Below, piece by piece: positions 10,634 through 21,439 of a DNA stretch of 64,000 nucleotides. The notes below the pieces were generated by a model. The model ran no database searches. It saw only the letters and a list, made by a program, of their open reading frames with translations, and was not told the DNA's origin. Source of the stretch: Meghimatium bilineatum (Eukaryota > Mollusca > Gastropoda > Stylommatophora > Philomycidae); NCBI GenBank assembly GCA_034231615.1, contig CM067309.1, forward strand, positions 30,583,860 to 30,647,859, written 5' to 3'. The position numbers and the translations under genes are program-made. The first letter of the stretch is position 1. Every line of letters starts with the position of its first letter.

Positions 10634-11630
10634 ATACATCCACGGGTACAATATTTGTTTAGAGATACATCCACGGGTACAATATTTGTTTAGAGATACA
10701 TCCACGGGTACAATATTTGTTTAGAGATACATCCACGGGTACAATATTTGTTTAGAGATACATCCACGGGTACAATATTTGTTTAGAGATACATCCACGG
10801 GTACAATATTTGTTTAGAGATACATCCACGGGTACAATATTTGTTTAGAGATACATCCACGGGTACAATATTTGTTTAGAGATACATCCACGGGTACAAT
10901 ATTTGTTTAGAGATATATCCACGGGTACAATATTTGTTTAGAGATACATCCACGGGTACAATATTTGTTTAGAGATACATCCACGGGTACAATATTTGTT
11001 TAGAGATACATCCACGGGTACAATATTTGTTTAGAGATATATCCACGGGTACAATATTTGTTTAGAGATATATCCACCATCCACGGGTACAATATTTGTT
11101 TAGAGATATATCCACGGGTACAATATTTGTTTAGAGATACATCCACGGGTACAATATTTGTTTAGAGATACATCCACGGGTACAATATTTGTTTAGAGAT
11201 ACATCCACGGGTACAATATTTGTTTAGAGATATATCCACGGGTACAATATTTGTTTAGAGATACATCCACGGGTACAATATTTGTTTAGAGATATATCCA
11301 CGGGTACACTATTTGTTTAGAGATACATCCACGGGTACAATATTTGTTTAGAGATACATCCACGGGTACAATATTTGTTTAGAGATACATCCACGGGTAC
11401 AATATTTGTTTAGAGATACATCCACGGATACAATATTTGTTTAGAGATACATCCACGGGTACAATATTTGTTTAGAGATACATCCACGGGTACAATATTT
11501 GTTTAGAGATATATCCACGGGTACAATATTTGTTTAGAGATGCATCCACGGGTACAATATTTGTTTAGAGATACATCCACGGGTACAATATTTGTTTAGA
11601 GATGAATCCACAAGTACAATATTTGTTTAG
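10634..11630. repeat. 31-bp minisatellite, about 32 nearly identical copies
   Basis: Unit ATACATCCACGGGTACAATA plus TTTGTTTAGAG. The commonest variant is TATATCC for TACATCC; one copy near 11075 has a 6-bp insertion. Low divergence suggests recent expansion or ongoing homogenisation. Confidence 0.97.
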
Positions 11631-11639
11631 GGCAATGCA

Positions 11640-11925
11640 ACCTTAATATTAAGTTCAAATTTCCCTTGCATATTGCATTTTCTCGACATGCAGCTTCGTA
11701 TGTTTCAATCGAATTCTATATTTGCCACCGTCGTATTTGCAGACCTGTCAGTTTGTATCAAATAACTCCATGTAATCTATTTTATTATTCTATTATGTGT
11801 GTTGTCTCTATGTTGATAAAGACATATTTCGCCAAAACGTCGATTCCGTTCATTGGTTTCGAGCACAACTGCTATTCTAACCATTTTATGTTTTGCCCAT
11901 ATATTTATCTAGCAATACACAGACT
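11640..11925 (+). mobile_element. Possible Penelope-like 3' remnant
   Basis: The only link is TTGATAAAGACATATTTCGC then CAAAACGTCGATT (11812-11846), which aligns with the hammerhead-like 3' motif of the Penelope-like element at 3697. A plus-strand open stretch (11666-12067) has no family I recognise and runs into the inverted repeat. Confidence 0.35.
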
Positions 11926-12180
11926 TTCAGCCTGTGTACTCATGTCACTGAGAACAGACCAATCGAAACAAGGACTATTACATCAACCAACATCCCGTAC
12001 CAGAATTAAAGTATTCTCAGGAACACATAAACATAGAACATTCATATTCGTACACAAGGACCAATAGGTCTTCTTGTAAACATAAATAACATAGAGACAG
12101 AACAATGTTGCTTCAAATAATATCGTATACAAGTAAATTCAAGTAGGAAGCAGGAGGATACATGAAAATAATTATAACAG
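11926..12180 (+). repeat. Left arm of a large inverted repeat
   Basis: About 250 bp whose reverse complement matches 12432-12690 with scattered substitutions. Shared blocks include AAGGACTATTACATC, TTGTGTACGAATATG (as its complement) and GAAGCAACATTGTTCTGTCT (as its complement). Identity of the repeated unit is unknown. Confidence 0.88.
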
Positions 12181-12189
12181 CTGACGGAA

Positions 12190-12320
12190 AAATGCATGTT
12201 CTGTGTTTGTGTTCCTGAGGATACTTTAATACTTGTACGGGATGTTCGTTAATGTGGTAATAGTCCTTGTTTCGATTGGTCTGTTCTCGGTGACTTGAGC
12301 ACACAGGCTGAAAGTCTTGA
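12190..12320 (-). repeat. Third, partial copy of the inverted-repeat unit in the spacer
   Basis: GCATGTTCTGTGTTTGTGTT, GATACTTTAATACTTGTACG and GTCCTTGTTTCGATTGGTCT align with the right arm at 12565-12690 in the same orientation. The locus therefore carries three copies, one plus and two minus. Confidence 0.85.
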
Positions 12321-12340
12321 CCTGGCCACAAGATTTTGGG

Positions 12341-12432
12341 GGATGTTGTTGGTCAAGTACGGAAATCTGCTTACTTGTGTTGCAAAGCTATTCGGTGCTG
12401 CTAGAACAGACCTGGTTCAATTCCCGTCATCT
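12341..12432 (+). mobile_element. tRNA-like sequence, probable SINE head
   Basis: An A-box-like string (TTGGTCAAGTACGG, about 12349-12362) and a good B box (GGTTCAATTCC, about 12414-12424) are spaced as in tRNAs with a long variable arm. The T stem pairs only partly and I find no good acceptor stem, so it is a tRNA pseudogene or SINE head, not a working tRNA. Confidence 0.4.
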
Positions 12433-12690
12433 GTAAGAATTATTTTCATTTATCCTCATGCTTCCTACTTGAATATACTTGTATAAGATATTATTTGAAG
12501 CAACATTGTTCTGTCTCCATATCATGTCTGTTTACAAGAAGGCCTTTAGGTCCTTGTGTACGAATATGCATGTTCTGTGTTTGTGTTCCTGAGGATACTT
12601 TAATTCTGGTACTGGAATTTGTTGATGTTGTAATAGTCCTTGTTTCGACTGGTCTGTTCTCAGTGACATGAGTACACAGGTTGAAGGTCT
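12432..12690 (-). repeat. Right arm of the large inverted repeat
   Basis: Reverse complement of 11926-12180. The two arms could pair to form a hairpin with a spacer of about 250 bp. Confidence 0.88.
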
Positions 12691-13284
12691 TGACCGGGAA
12701 CATCTTTTTTTGGTCTACCAGTAGATATCACGAAAATTGGCTCCCTAGATCATCTTAACGTGTTAGCTGGAGGTCCTGTAGTACTGAATAGCCACTGTTA
12801 GAGATAGTGACATTAAATGTCGGTGTGGGCTACAGCCTTTTCCAGTAAGAACTGTTATTCTAGCATTGCCAGGTTACCGTAGGGGGGAGGGGAGGCGTGT
12901 TGTGATTTCGGTTGGTCACTATTTATTCACTTGGAGTCGCTTTGGCTATTTTTGGCATGCGATTCCAATTATGTAAATAGTGATCAACGAATAACCCAAT
13001 AATAATTTAAAAAACGTAATGAAGTCATTCAGATGAACAGTCTCTATAGGAGACTATCATAATGTGAACACATCCTTGTCGCTGTGACTATACATTTCAA
13101 ATACATACACATGTGATCAAGATATACTTTGAGAGTGAGGAACTCTGGGGTAAACAGAACAAAATTTACCCTGTTTTGATTGTTGAAAATAAACATGAGA
13201 ACTGATAAATATAATTGTAGGAAGAAATTGTTTAGTCTAATTAGAAAATAAACTGAAATATGTAAACATCCATTGTTAGTTAGT
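12691..13284. other. No gene recognised
   Basis: Unique sequence with a G-rich run near 12880. No coding or repeat signal that I can name. Confidence 0.45.
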
Positions 13285-13580
13285 TTGTTCCGTTCCTGCC
13301 GCAAGCGACACATTGGGCAGAGGTTTTCGTTCTCCATATGATGCGATCCGATGCCTGCATCGTTAGTTCCTGGATGGTCTTTCAGCCTATTAATTCCCCT
13401 TCTTTAAGAATGGTGTTTTTAAGGGTTGTTTTAGGCCTTCCTCTTTTTCTTTTACCATCAGGTGACCACATAAGGGCTTGCTGGTTTATTCTGTTTACAT
13501 ATAGTCGTAAAACGTGACCAAGGTATTTCCATCTTCGTTTTATTAATATGTTTGAAATATACTCCATTGTACAGTTCATA
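13285..13580 (-). mobile_element. LINE 3' fragment (C-terminal region)
   Basis: Minus-strand translation gives KRRWKYLGHVLRLYVNRINQ, WSPDGKRKRGRPKTTLKNTI and, after a frameshift, ITWRTKTSAQCVACGRN. These are the GHVLR, RGRPKTT and terminal W-R-T blocks of endonuclease/RT LINEs. 5'-truncated; it abuts another LINE fragment in the opposite orientation at about 13590. Confidence 0.82.
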
Positions 13581-13591
13581 AATAAGAAACA

Positions 13592-13920
13592 ATCCGAGAT
13601 ATGCAGAGGAAGCTGTTATTTTAGCAGGTAGTGAACATAAACTATAAAGACTAGTAGATCAAGTCGATAAATCAAGTAAAGAATAGGAACTGATTATAAA
13701 TATTGAAGAAAAAAAACCACGATAATCAGCAAAGTCACCGAATAACAGGTGCTAGACATAAAAATGTATGGGGGAGAAAGTACAACAAGTAAAACAGTAT
13801 CAATATCTTGGACACATAATCACAAATGATGACAGATGTGAAACAGAAGTTAAAAGAAGAATAGGAATAGCTAAAAGTACCTTCATTGATATGAGGAAAT
13901 CATTAACATTCTGAACAAAT
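13592..13920 (+). mobile_element. LINE RT fragment with altered motif C
   Basis: Plus-strand reading RYAEEAVILAGSEHKL (from about 13594) occupies the place of RT motif C (normally YADD), with both aspartates replaced by glutamate here. After a frameshift it continues NIEEKKTTIISKVTE and then YQYLGHIITNDDRCETEVKR up to a stop near 13913. A remnant without an intact catalytic site. Confidence 0.75.
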
Positions 13921-16200
13921 TACATCATCATCATGTGGTATATTATTTCCAGAATGTGGTCTTCCTTATGGATTCTCTGAACACTCAGCGATTCTGGGAG
14001 AGTTAGCTTGTCCCTGATAGAGACATGTTTAAACAATCTCATATATCAATACACGATCGCCGTTTAGGGCGCACTCTACCCCTGTTGCGTTAACTCTGCC
14101 TTCAGCTATTAAGCTGTTCCATGTTGTTCTATCTCTTCATATGACCCCCCCCCCCCCCAAAAAAAAAAAAAACCACAAAAAACCCAGCTTTCTTTTTAGG
14201 ATGTTGTTAATGAGCGTTATTAAACATCTTCGATGTTTAGTGATCTTAACTTTTCTTGATGTGTCTTTTTAGCTGTCCATGGTATACGTAAAATTATTCT
14301 GTAACATCTCATTTCATAAGCAGCGATTCTCTTTGCTATTGTTTTATTTAATGTCCTTGCATCACAACCGTATATTGCAATTGGAGATAGACATGTTCTG
14401 ATGATACATAGTGTGGCTATGCTGTTGGTATCTTGCCAAAGATTTTTTATTTGGGCAAGTTTATTTTCGCCATGCAATTCTTCTTTTGATGTCTACAGCG
14501 CAGTCTCCTGAACTATTTATTTTTGAGTCCAAATACTCGAAATTTATTACGTCCTCTAGTTCGAAATTATCAATTATTATCTTTGGTTGCATTTTTCACT
14601 TTATCCGTTGTCATAATTGTTGTTTTCTTCATTTTTAAGTACAGGTTTTTGGCTTCACGTTGTTCTTTTGTTGATAGTAACATCTGTTTACGCCATCTTC
14701 GTTTGTTGTTAAGAGAACTGTATCATTAGCATATCTAATCTCTGGAATCTGTTGGCCGAAGATGGTAAGAGGTTGGAAATCAGCTTATCTGATCTCTGGG
14801 ACCTGCTGTCCGAAGATGGTAAGAGGTTGGAAGTTAGCTTATCTGATCTCTGGGACCTGCTGTCCGAAGATGGTAAGAGGTTGGAAGTCAGCTTATCTGA
14901 TCTCTGGGACCTGCTGTCCGAAGATGGTAAGAGGTTGGAAATCAGCTTATCTGATCTCTGGGACCTGCTGTCCGAAGATGGTAAGAGGTTGGAAGTTAGC
15001 TTATCTGATCTCTGGGACCTGCTGTCCGAAGATGGTAAGAGGTTGGAAGTTAGCTTATCTGATCGCTGGGACCTGATGTCCGAAGATAGTAAGAGGTTGG
15101 AAGTTAGCTTATCTGATCTCTGGGACCTGCTGTCCGAAGATGGTAAGAGGTTGGAAGTCAGCTTATCTGATCTCTGGGACCTGCTGTCCGAAGATGGTAA
15201 GAGGTTGGAAGTTAGCTTATCTGATCGCTGGGACCTGATGTCCGAAGATAGTAAGAGGTTGGAAGTTAGCTTATCTGATCTCTGGGACCTGCTGTCCGAA
15301 GATAGTAAGAGGTTGGAAGTTAGCTTATCTGATCTCTGGGACCTGCTGTCCGAAGATGGTAAGAGGTTGGAAGTTAGCTTATCTGATCTCTGGGACCTGC
15401 TGTCCGAAGATGGTAAGAGGTTGGAAGTTAGCTTATCTGATCTCTGGGACCTGCTGTCCGAAGATGGTAAGAGGTTGGAAGTTAGCTTATCTGATCTCTG
15501 GGACCTGCTGTCCGAAGATAGTAAGAGGTTGGAAGTTAGCTTATCTGATCTCTGGGACCTGATGTCCGAAGATAGTAAGAGGTTGGAAGTTAGCTTATCT
15601 GATCTCTGGGACCTGCTGTCCGAAGATGGTAAGAGGTTGGAAGTTAGCTTATCTGATCTCTGGGACCTGCTGTCCGAAGATGGTAAGAGGTTGGAAGTTA
15701 GCTTATCTGATCTCTGGGACCTGCTGTCCGAAGATGGTAAGAGGTTGGAAGTTAGCTTATCTGATCTCTGGGACCTGCTGTCCGAAGATGGTAAGAGGTT
15801 GGAAGTTAGCTTATCTGATCTCTGGGACCTGCTGTCCGAAGATGGTAAGAGGTTGGAAGTTAGCTTATCTGATCTCTGGGACCTGCTGTCCGAAGATAGT
15901 AAGAGGTTGGAAGTTAGCTTATCTGATCTCTGGGACCTGATGTCCGAAGATAGTAAGAGGTTGGAAGTTAGCTTATCTGATCTCTGGGACCTGCTGTCCG
16001 AAGATAGTAAGAGGTTGGAAGTTAGCTTATCTGATCTCTGGGACCTGCTGTCCGAAGATAGTAAGAGGTTGGAAGTTAGCTTATCTGATCTCTGGGACCT
16101 GCTGTCCGAAGATGGTAAGAGGTTGGAAGTTAGCATATGCCATGTCGTCTTTAACGTTTCTATTTATGTTTCAGCGTAGATGTTAGACAGAAACAAAACA
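13921..16200 (-). mobile_element. LINE RT/3' fragment carrying an internal 54-bp minisatellite
   Basis: Minus strand, reading from 16200 down: LSNIYAET (the block after RT motif B), NRNVKDDMAYAN, then the 54-bp array, then IPEIRYANDTVLLTTNEDGV (RT motif C as YAND, about 14745-14690), INFEYLDSKINSSGDCAVDI, YGCDARTLNK, AYEMRCYRIILRIPWTAKKT, and in broken frames RGRP-like, CLNMSLSE and VFRESIRKTTFWK. A (GAT)n tail lies at 13924-13934. A poly-C/poly-A run interrupts it at 14145-14172. The RT palm is thus split exactly between the NIYAE block and motif C by the array. Confidence 0.87.
14729..16137. repeat. 54-bp minisatellite, about 26 copies, derived from LINE RT coding sequence
   Basis: Unit: GATCTCTGGGACCTGCTGTC, CGAAGATGGTAAGAGGTTGG, AAGTTAGCTTATCT. 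Its complement reads NFQPLTIFGQQVPEIR in the LINE frame, the segment just before motif C. The outermost copies keep LINE flanks at both ends. Because 54 is divisible by three and the unit lacks stops in one frame on each strand, about 475 codons stay open on both strands. The plus-strand peptide cycle (SEDGKRLEVSLSDLWDLL) is not evidence of a gene. Confidence 0.95.
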
Positions 16201-16292
16201 AAAAGTACAAACACGCTAAATATAAGAATGATAAAATACTGCATCTATTCTATATTGATGTATGGCTTTGAAGCATAATGGAATATTATGGA
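16195..16292 (+). mobile_element. Small LINE RT remnant
   Basis: Plus-strand reading YSILMYGFEA (about 16248-16278) looks like the YGxExW block that follows the RT palm in the other LINEs here. Too short to classify, and it overlaps the edge of the minus-strand LINE. Confidence 0.45.
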
Positions 16293-16755
16293 ATACCAGG
16301 AAATGAAAAAGCAGACAATTGGCTAAGGAAGGTGCTGCCGAAGGTCAACCATGTGTACCATTCCCGTACCATCAGGAAAAAAAAGATTATCAAGTTAATG
16401 TGAAAGCCACAAACACCAACACAAGATGACTATCACATTATGAACAGATAAGAAAAAGTTGAAATCCTATGCCTCAGAACGGAACACAACTGACTCTACA
16501 GTCACATGTATACAATGTTCAAGATTAGCAACACGGCCATGTGTACATGTGGACATGAATGACAGAGTACCAAACATATACTTCAAGAGTGTTCTGAGTA
16601 TGAAACGCTGAGGCAGACATATTGGCCAGAGGAAACAACACTGGAATCAAAGCTCTATGGGACACTGTATGAACTACAAAAGACAGTGAGTTTTATTCAG
16701 GAGACAGAATTACAGATATAGACATGTTTCAAGTGAACAAAAGAAGAAGAAGATT
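16293..16755 (+). mobile_element. LINE-R 3' stub, second copy
   Basis: Begins at the sequence encoding GIPGNEKAD of the RNase H domain. It then carries the same tail as the copy at 8906 (MCTC, HILQECSE equivalents, then LYGTLYELQKTVSFI), with frameshifts, and ends with a (GAAGAA) tail at 16738-16755. No TSD recognised. Confidence 0.88.
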
Positions 16756-17334
16756 CATCCTCCCCCTATTGTTCGTTGTTAGATTAATTCATCCGAAGAC
16801 CCAGACTTAATAACAGAACTACTACCATTATACTACTTCATACTCATCTGACTAATGCCAATTATTTATACAAGATTAAATATTGAGTTTCACTTTTCCT
16901 GTCAATCAGATAGCACGACACGTACAGCCAGTCATCTCCAAACTAATATTTTGCACAAGAATGTATTTCCACCTTCTAAAATCACCCTCGTATTCAAACC
17001 ATTAAAACACAGTTTCTACAGGTCTTTGGAGACCGCACAAGTTCAATTTTTTTAGTATAATATTGCCCAGCGTCTAGACCAAAGTTCAATACAGTCGTAG
17101 ATATATAGGGAAATTAATTCCAAATTGACGGGTTTTGCTCACGCAACCTATCGCTATTAGATATAGGATATGGTATGTTGAATTGAATTTGTCATCCAGT
17201 GGTCATGAGGGAGAACTACTGACCTCATCGCCAAGAGAATAGACGTTGCATAGATGATATAGAGGAATGGTATAGAAGACATTATTGTATTGTAATTAGA
17301 GAAGTGTGTTTAAAGTGTGGGTTTGTGTAGAGTG
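16756..17334. other. No gene recognised
   Basis: A 66-codon plus-strand open stretch (16855-17055) has no recognisable domain. The rest is unique A/T-rich sequence. Confidence 0.45.
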
Positions 17335-18760
17335 TTGTTAGATGTGTGGACACTGGTGAGGTTAGATGTGTGGACACTTGTTTAGTGGGGTAGATGTGTG
17401 GACATTTGTTTAGCGGGTTAGATGTGTGGACACTGGTGGGGTTAGATGTGTGGACGCTGGAGGTGTTAGATGTGTAGACACTGGTGGGGGTAGATGTGTG
17501 GACACTTGTTTAGCGGGTTAGATATGTGGACACTGGTGGGGTTAGATGTGTGGACGCTGGTGGGGTTAGATGTGTGGACACTGGTGGGGGTAGATGTGTG
17601 GACACTGGTGGGGTTAGATGTGTGGACACTAGTTGGGTTACATGTGGGGACACTGGTGGGGTTAGATATGTGGACACTTGTTTAGCGGGTTAGATGTGTG
17701 GACACTTGTTTAGCGGGCTAGATGTGTGGACACTGGTGGGGTTAAATGTGTGGACACTTGTTTAGCGGGTTAGATGTGTAGACACTTGTTTAGCGGGTTA
17801 GATGTGTGGACACTTGTTTAGCGGGTTAGATGTGTGGACACTTGTTTAGCGGGTTAGATGTGTGGACATTGGTGGCGTTAGATGTGTGGACACTGGTGGG
17901 CGTAGATGTGTGAACACTGGTGGGGTTAGATGTGTGGACACTTGTTTAGCGGGATAGATGTGTGGACAGTAGTGGGGTTAGATGTGTGGACAATAATGGG
18001 GTTAGATGTGTGGACAATGGTGGGGGATGAGGGTAGATTTGTGGACACTTGTTTTGCGGATTAGATGTGTGGACAATAATGGGGTTAGATGTATGGACAC
18101 TGGTGTGGTTAGATGTCTCGACACTGGAAAGGGTTAGATGTGTGGACAGTGGTGAAGTTAGATGTGTGGAAACTGGTGAGGGAAGGTTAGATGTGTGGCC
18201 ATAGGTACGGCAGTAGATGTGTAGACACTGTTTAGGAGAGTTAGATGTATGGACAGTGGCGGGACAGTTGTGCGGATAATGGAGTGGGGTTAGATGTATA
18301 AACAGTGGTGGGATTAGATGTGGGACAGTGGTGGGGAGGGTTAGATGTGTGGACACTGACTGAGAGGGTTAGATGAGTGGACAGTGGTGGAGTTAGATGA
18401 GTAAAAAACAAGTTGGGAGGGGCAGTTGTGTGGACATTGGTGGCGTTACATGTGTGGACACTAGTAGAGTAGATTATATATGTGAACAGTGGTGGGGTTA
18501 GATGTATGGACACTTGTTTAGCGGGCTAGATGTGTGGACACCTGTTTAGCGGGTTAGATGTGTGGACACCTGTTTAGCGGGCTAGATGTGTGGACACTTG
18601 TTTAGCGGGCTAGATGTGCTGACACTTGTTTAGCGTGCTAGATGTGTGGACACTGGTGGGGTTAGATGTATGGACACTGGTGGGGTTAGATGTATGGACA
18701 CTGGTGGGGAAGTTAGATGTGTGGAAAGTGGTGGAGTGATGTTGGACGTGTATTCAGTGG
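17335..18760. repeat. 24-bp minisatellite, nearly 60 copies, two interleaved variants
   Basis: Unit TTAGATGTGTGGACACTGGT plus GGGG. A second variant replaces the end with TGTTTAGCGG. The variants occur in blocks, and a strongly diverged section (18020-18480) separates two cleaner parts. T/G-rich on the plus strand. Confidence 0.95.
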
Positions 18761-19011
18761 TAGTGGTCGGATGTGTGTGGAGTGAATACTAAGTATGTGT
18801 TGCATGTATACTTGCCTGTATAACCATCTCATAGATCTGGGGTAGAGAACCTCCAACTGGCGGACCATATACAGGTGCATTTACTGAGGCCTAGGTTAAC
18901 ACGATATTACAAATCAAATCTAGAAAACTTATGTTCTTATCGCTTGCCACAATATATGTGTACGTGCACAATTGTTAGATACCTCACGATATGAAATAAA
19001 CTACGACTTTT
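18761..19011. other. No gene recognised
   Basis: Unique sequence between the 24-bp array and SINE-B. Confidence 0.4.
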
Positions 19012-19023
19012 GAACAGATAAGG

Positions 19024-19361
19024 CGCCCATGTGTTGCCGGGGCCCAAAAGGGGAGCAAAGAATAGCAACAACATTCCACGCATGTCGTAAAAGGCGACTA
19101 AAGAGGTTATGGGATGGAGTTGACTGTCCCATCCCATATAGGGCCAGTGAACCAAAGCCATGCTGAAGTCGGATGTGTCCGGCCGAAAAGCGCAGATATC
19201 GCAGCAATGCTGTAAACCCAACTCATTTTTCTGGACTGAAGGGCCGGGTCGAAATGATTATGAACTCTGGCCGTTTAATAACAAATGACAACTCATTCCG
19301 TTCTCCGGACTACATCCTGCTAATCTGCAGGAGTTTGAGAACGAACGCAGAAGAAGAAGAA
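19024..19361 (+). mobile_element. SINE-B, full-length copy with extra module and 12-bp TSD
   Basis: Contains TTGCCGGGGCCC, CGCATGTCGTAAAAGGCGAC, GATATCGCAGCAATGCTGTA and GAGTTTGAGAACGAACGC, then a (GAA)n tail. It is flanked by GAACAGATAAGG (19012-19023) and GAACGGATAAGG (19362-19373). Relative to the 23668 copy it has about 50 extra bases (CTGGACTGAAGGGCCGGGTC and on) just before the 3' module. The same extra module occurs on the minus strand at 21690-21765. Confidence 0.9.
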
Positions 19362-19494
19362 GAACGGATAAGGTTAAAATTTCATATAAATTAATTCATT
19401 AGTGGCAGATGTTAAGAGTTGCCTACTTGGTATATATATATATAATTATGCCATCATTTATTTATTATTATTTCTAGTGATGTCTATAGAAATA

Positions 19495-19880
19495 ATTAGA
19501 TCAATGAAGACACAGTATAGTTGCCTACTAAATGTCAATGAAGACACAGTATAGTTGCCCACTAAATGTCAATGAAGACACAGTATAGTTGCCCACTAAA
19601 TGTCAATGAAGACACAGTATAGTTGCCCACTAAATGTCAATGAAGACACAGTATAGTTGCCCACTAAATGTCAATGAAGACACAGTATAGTTGCCCACTA
19701 AATATCAATGAAGACACAGTATACATGCCCACTAAATGTCAATGAAGACACAGTATAGCTGCCCACTAAATGTCAATGAAGACACAGTATAGCTGCCCAC
19801 TAAATGTCAATGAAGACACAGTATAGTTGCCCACTAAATGTCAATGAAGACACAGTATAGTTGCCCACTAAATGTCAATG
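19495..19880. repeat. 34-bp minisatellite, 11 copies
   Basis: Unit CAATGAAGACACAGTATAGT plus TGCCCACTAAATGT, highly uniform, with single-base variants such as CATGCCC and AGCTGCCC. Confidence 0.96.
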
Positions 19881-19924
19881 GCAAACAATGTCACAAGTAT
19901 CTCGTATACAGATCATTTAAGAAA

Positions 19925-20170
19925 ATGTATGAAGTGGTAAAATTTCATTTCGTGATACACAGTAATTAGTATATCAAAAAAAAACCAAAACAGTTTCATT
20001 TGTTTATAAAAACTGGACGCGATACACAATTAAAAAATAGATATTTATTGAGTCTTAACTACTTAAAACATTGTAGCAAAAAAATGGCATTCATACGTTA
20101 GGCGGTTAAGCAGATAATCACATTTGTTTTGAGGGAAAAGCTAGTGAAACGTGTTGTAGTAAGCATTTCT
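19925..20170 (+). repeat. Dispersed unclassified repeat, copy 1
   Basis: Aligns with 36612-36840: shared GAAGTGGTAAAATTTC, AATTAGTA, AAACTGGAC, AAAAAATGGCATT and CAGATAA in the same order and orientation. No coding signal or terminal repeats seen. Confidence 0.75.
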
Positions 20171-20599
20171 CATGAGCACATTGAGCTTTGAAACAGGTTC
20201 TCAAACTTATAAAATTAGACCACGGCTTCTCACGTATATATAGCATTCTAAAATACAGCAGCTACTCGACTAGACTCCATCCTCTGGCACTGTATCCATT
20301 CTCCCCTCCTGAGAGTATTATAATACAAGCTTATATCATCTATATACAGGGGGCACAAGGGTTTCAGATTAGCTATACAATATCCAGGAATCATAACTTA
20401 ATAAAGTCTGTTCCTTTCCTTCCTTCCCCGTTCCCTGAGCGCGCACGCAAAAGTCCTGAAGCATAAAAATAATGAAGGGTATGTTTTTGACCTGACTTAC
20501 AATATTCTTGTTCGATCGAGCTCAGGTTGTACCCAAGTACACGTTTGTTTGACAATGTCTCATTTGTATCGGGTCGGTAAACTCCTTAAATAATATTAT
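20171..20599. other. No gene recognised
   Basis: A 92-codon plus-strand open stretch (20188-20466) has no domain I recognise. Unique A/T-rich sequence. Confidence 0.4.
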
Positions 20600-21360
20600 T
20601 ACTACCGAATAATGACTACATAATTATCTCAATGGAAAAACAGTAAAGAGGTACAACATAGATGCAACAAAATATACCAGATCCTAGGACAGATGACAAG
20701 TATTTTTAAGTACAAAAATGTTATCTTAGATATTAAAGTTGCATTATACAAGACTATTCCTATCATATCACTATTACCAGTGGCAAACCTGGACACTGAC
20801 AGCATAAGACAACAGAAAAATAGTTTACAGCACACGACAGCTTGGTATGTCTACGAAAAATACTCGGAGTGTCATTAAGAGATAAAGGGATAAATGTTCC
20901 AGTGTATGGTAACAACCCTAAACAGGAAGTATGTGGCTGGAGTAACACAGGGAAAATGTCAATATATACAAAAATAGGTAGATGTATTACATAAAAACGT
21001 CGTGTGTCCTGTGTCTCGTTGTTAGGTTGTTTTATGATTTATTTTGGTAACATATCTACCTATTTTTGTATATCTTGTTAGTAAGAGATAGTACGATATA
21101 CGATAACATCAGACAGGTAACTAAAGCAATACCAGTAATGAAACACATCAAAGGACAAAAGATCAAGTGGTTGTCAAAAACTTCCAGAGTGCCAACAGAC
21201 AGCATGCCACAGATGGCCATGACACATAGATACAACGGCTATAACGCCAGAGACAGACCATGTAAAAGATGGATCACAGAAATCAAAGAAGCCACAGGAA
21301 CAAGCTTACAAACAGCGCACACGAAGGCTATCTCCAGAGAACTCTTCTACCCCTGACGCT
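20600..21360 (+). mobile_element. LINE 3' fragment split by a 197-bp insertion
   Basis: Plus strand in broken frames: ILKLHYTRLFLSYHYYQ and QTWTLTA-like, then LGVSLRDK; after the insert IKGQKIKWLSKTSRVP, RYNGYNARDRPCKRWITEIK and SRELFYP before a stop at about 21355. The same family, with the same terminal SRKLFYP-like end, is on the minus strand at 47460-48320. 5'-truncated. Confidence 0.8.
20885..21081. mobile_element. 197-bp insertion with internal inverted repeat and 9-bp TSD
   Basis: TAAGAGATA flanks the insert at 20876-20884 and 21082-21090. Inside, 20964-20985 and 21050-21073 are inverted copies of a string containing ACAAAAATAGGTAGAT, able to form a hairpin with a 64-base loop. The right arm lies next to the right end but the left arm is internal, so it is not a simple MITE. 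Unclassified. Confidence 0.65.
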
Positions 21361-21439
21361 GCACGGTAAACAAAAGCCACATCATATAGGTAGACTGATA
21401 TATAGAAACAGACAGACATAACACTACAGGACAGATAAC

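Noticed and set aside
14709-16179. 475-codon open frames on both strands, looking like a repetitive protein
   Set aside because: The frames come from 26 copies of a 54-bp unit without stops in one frame per strand; the array is LINE-derived, and no start context, domain or flanking exon supports a gene.
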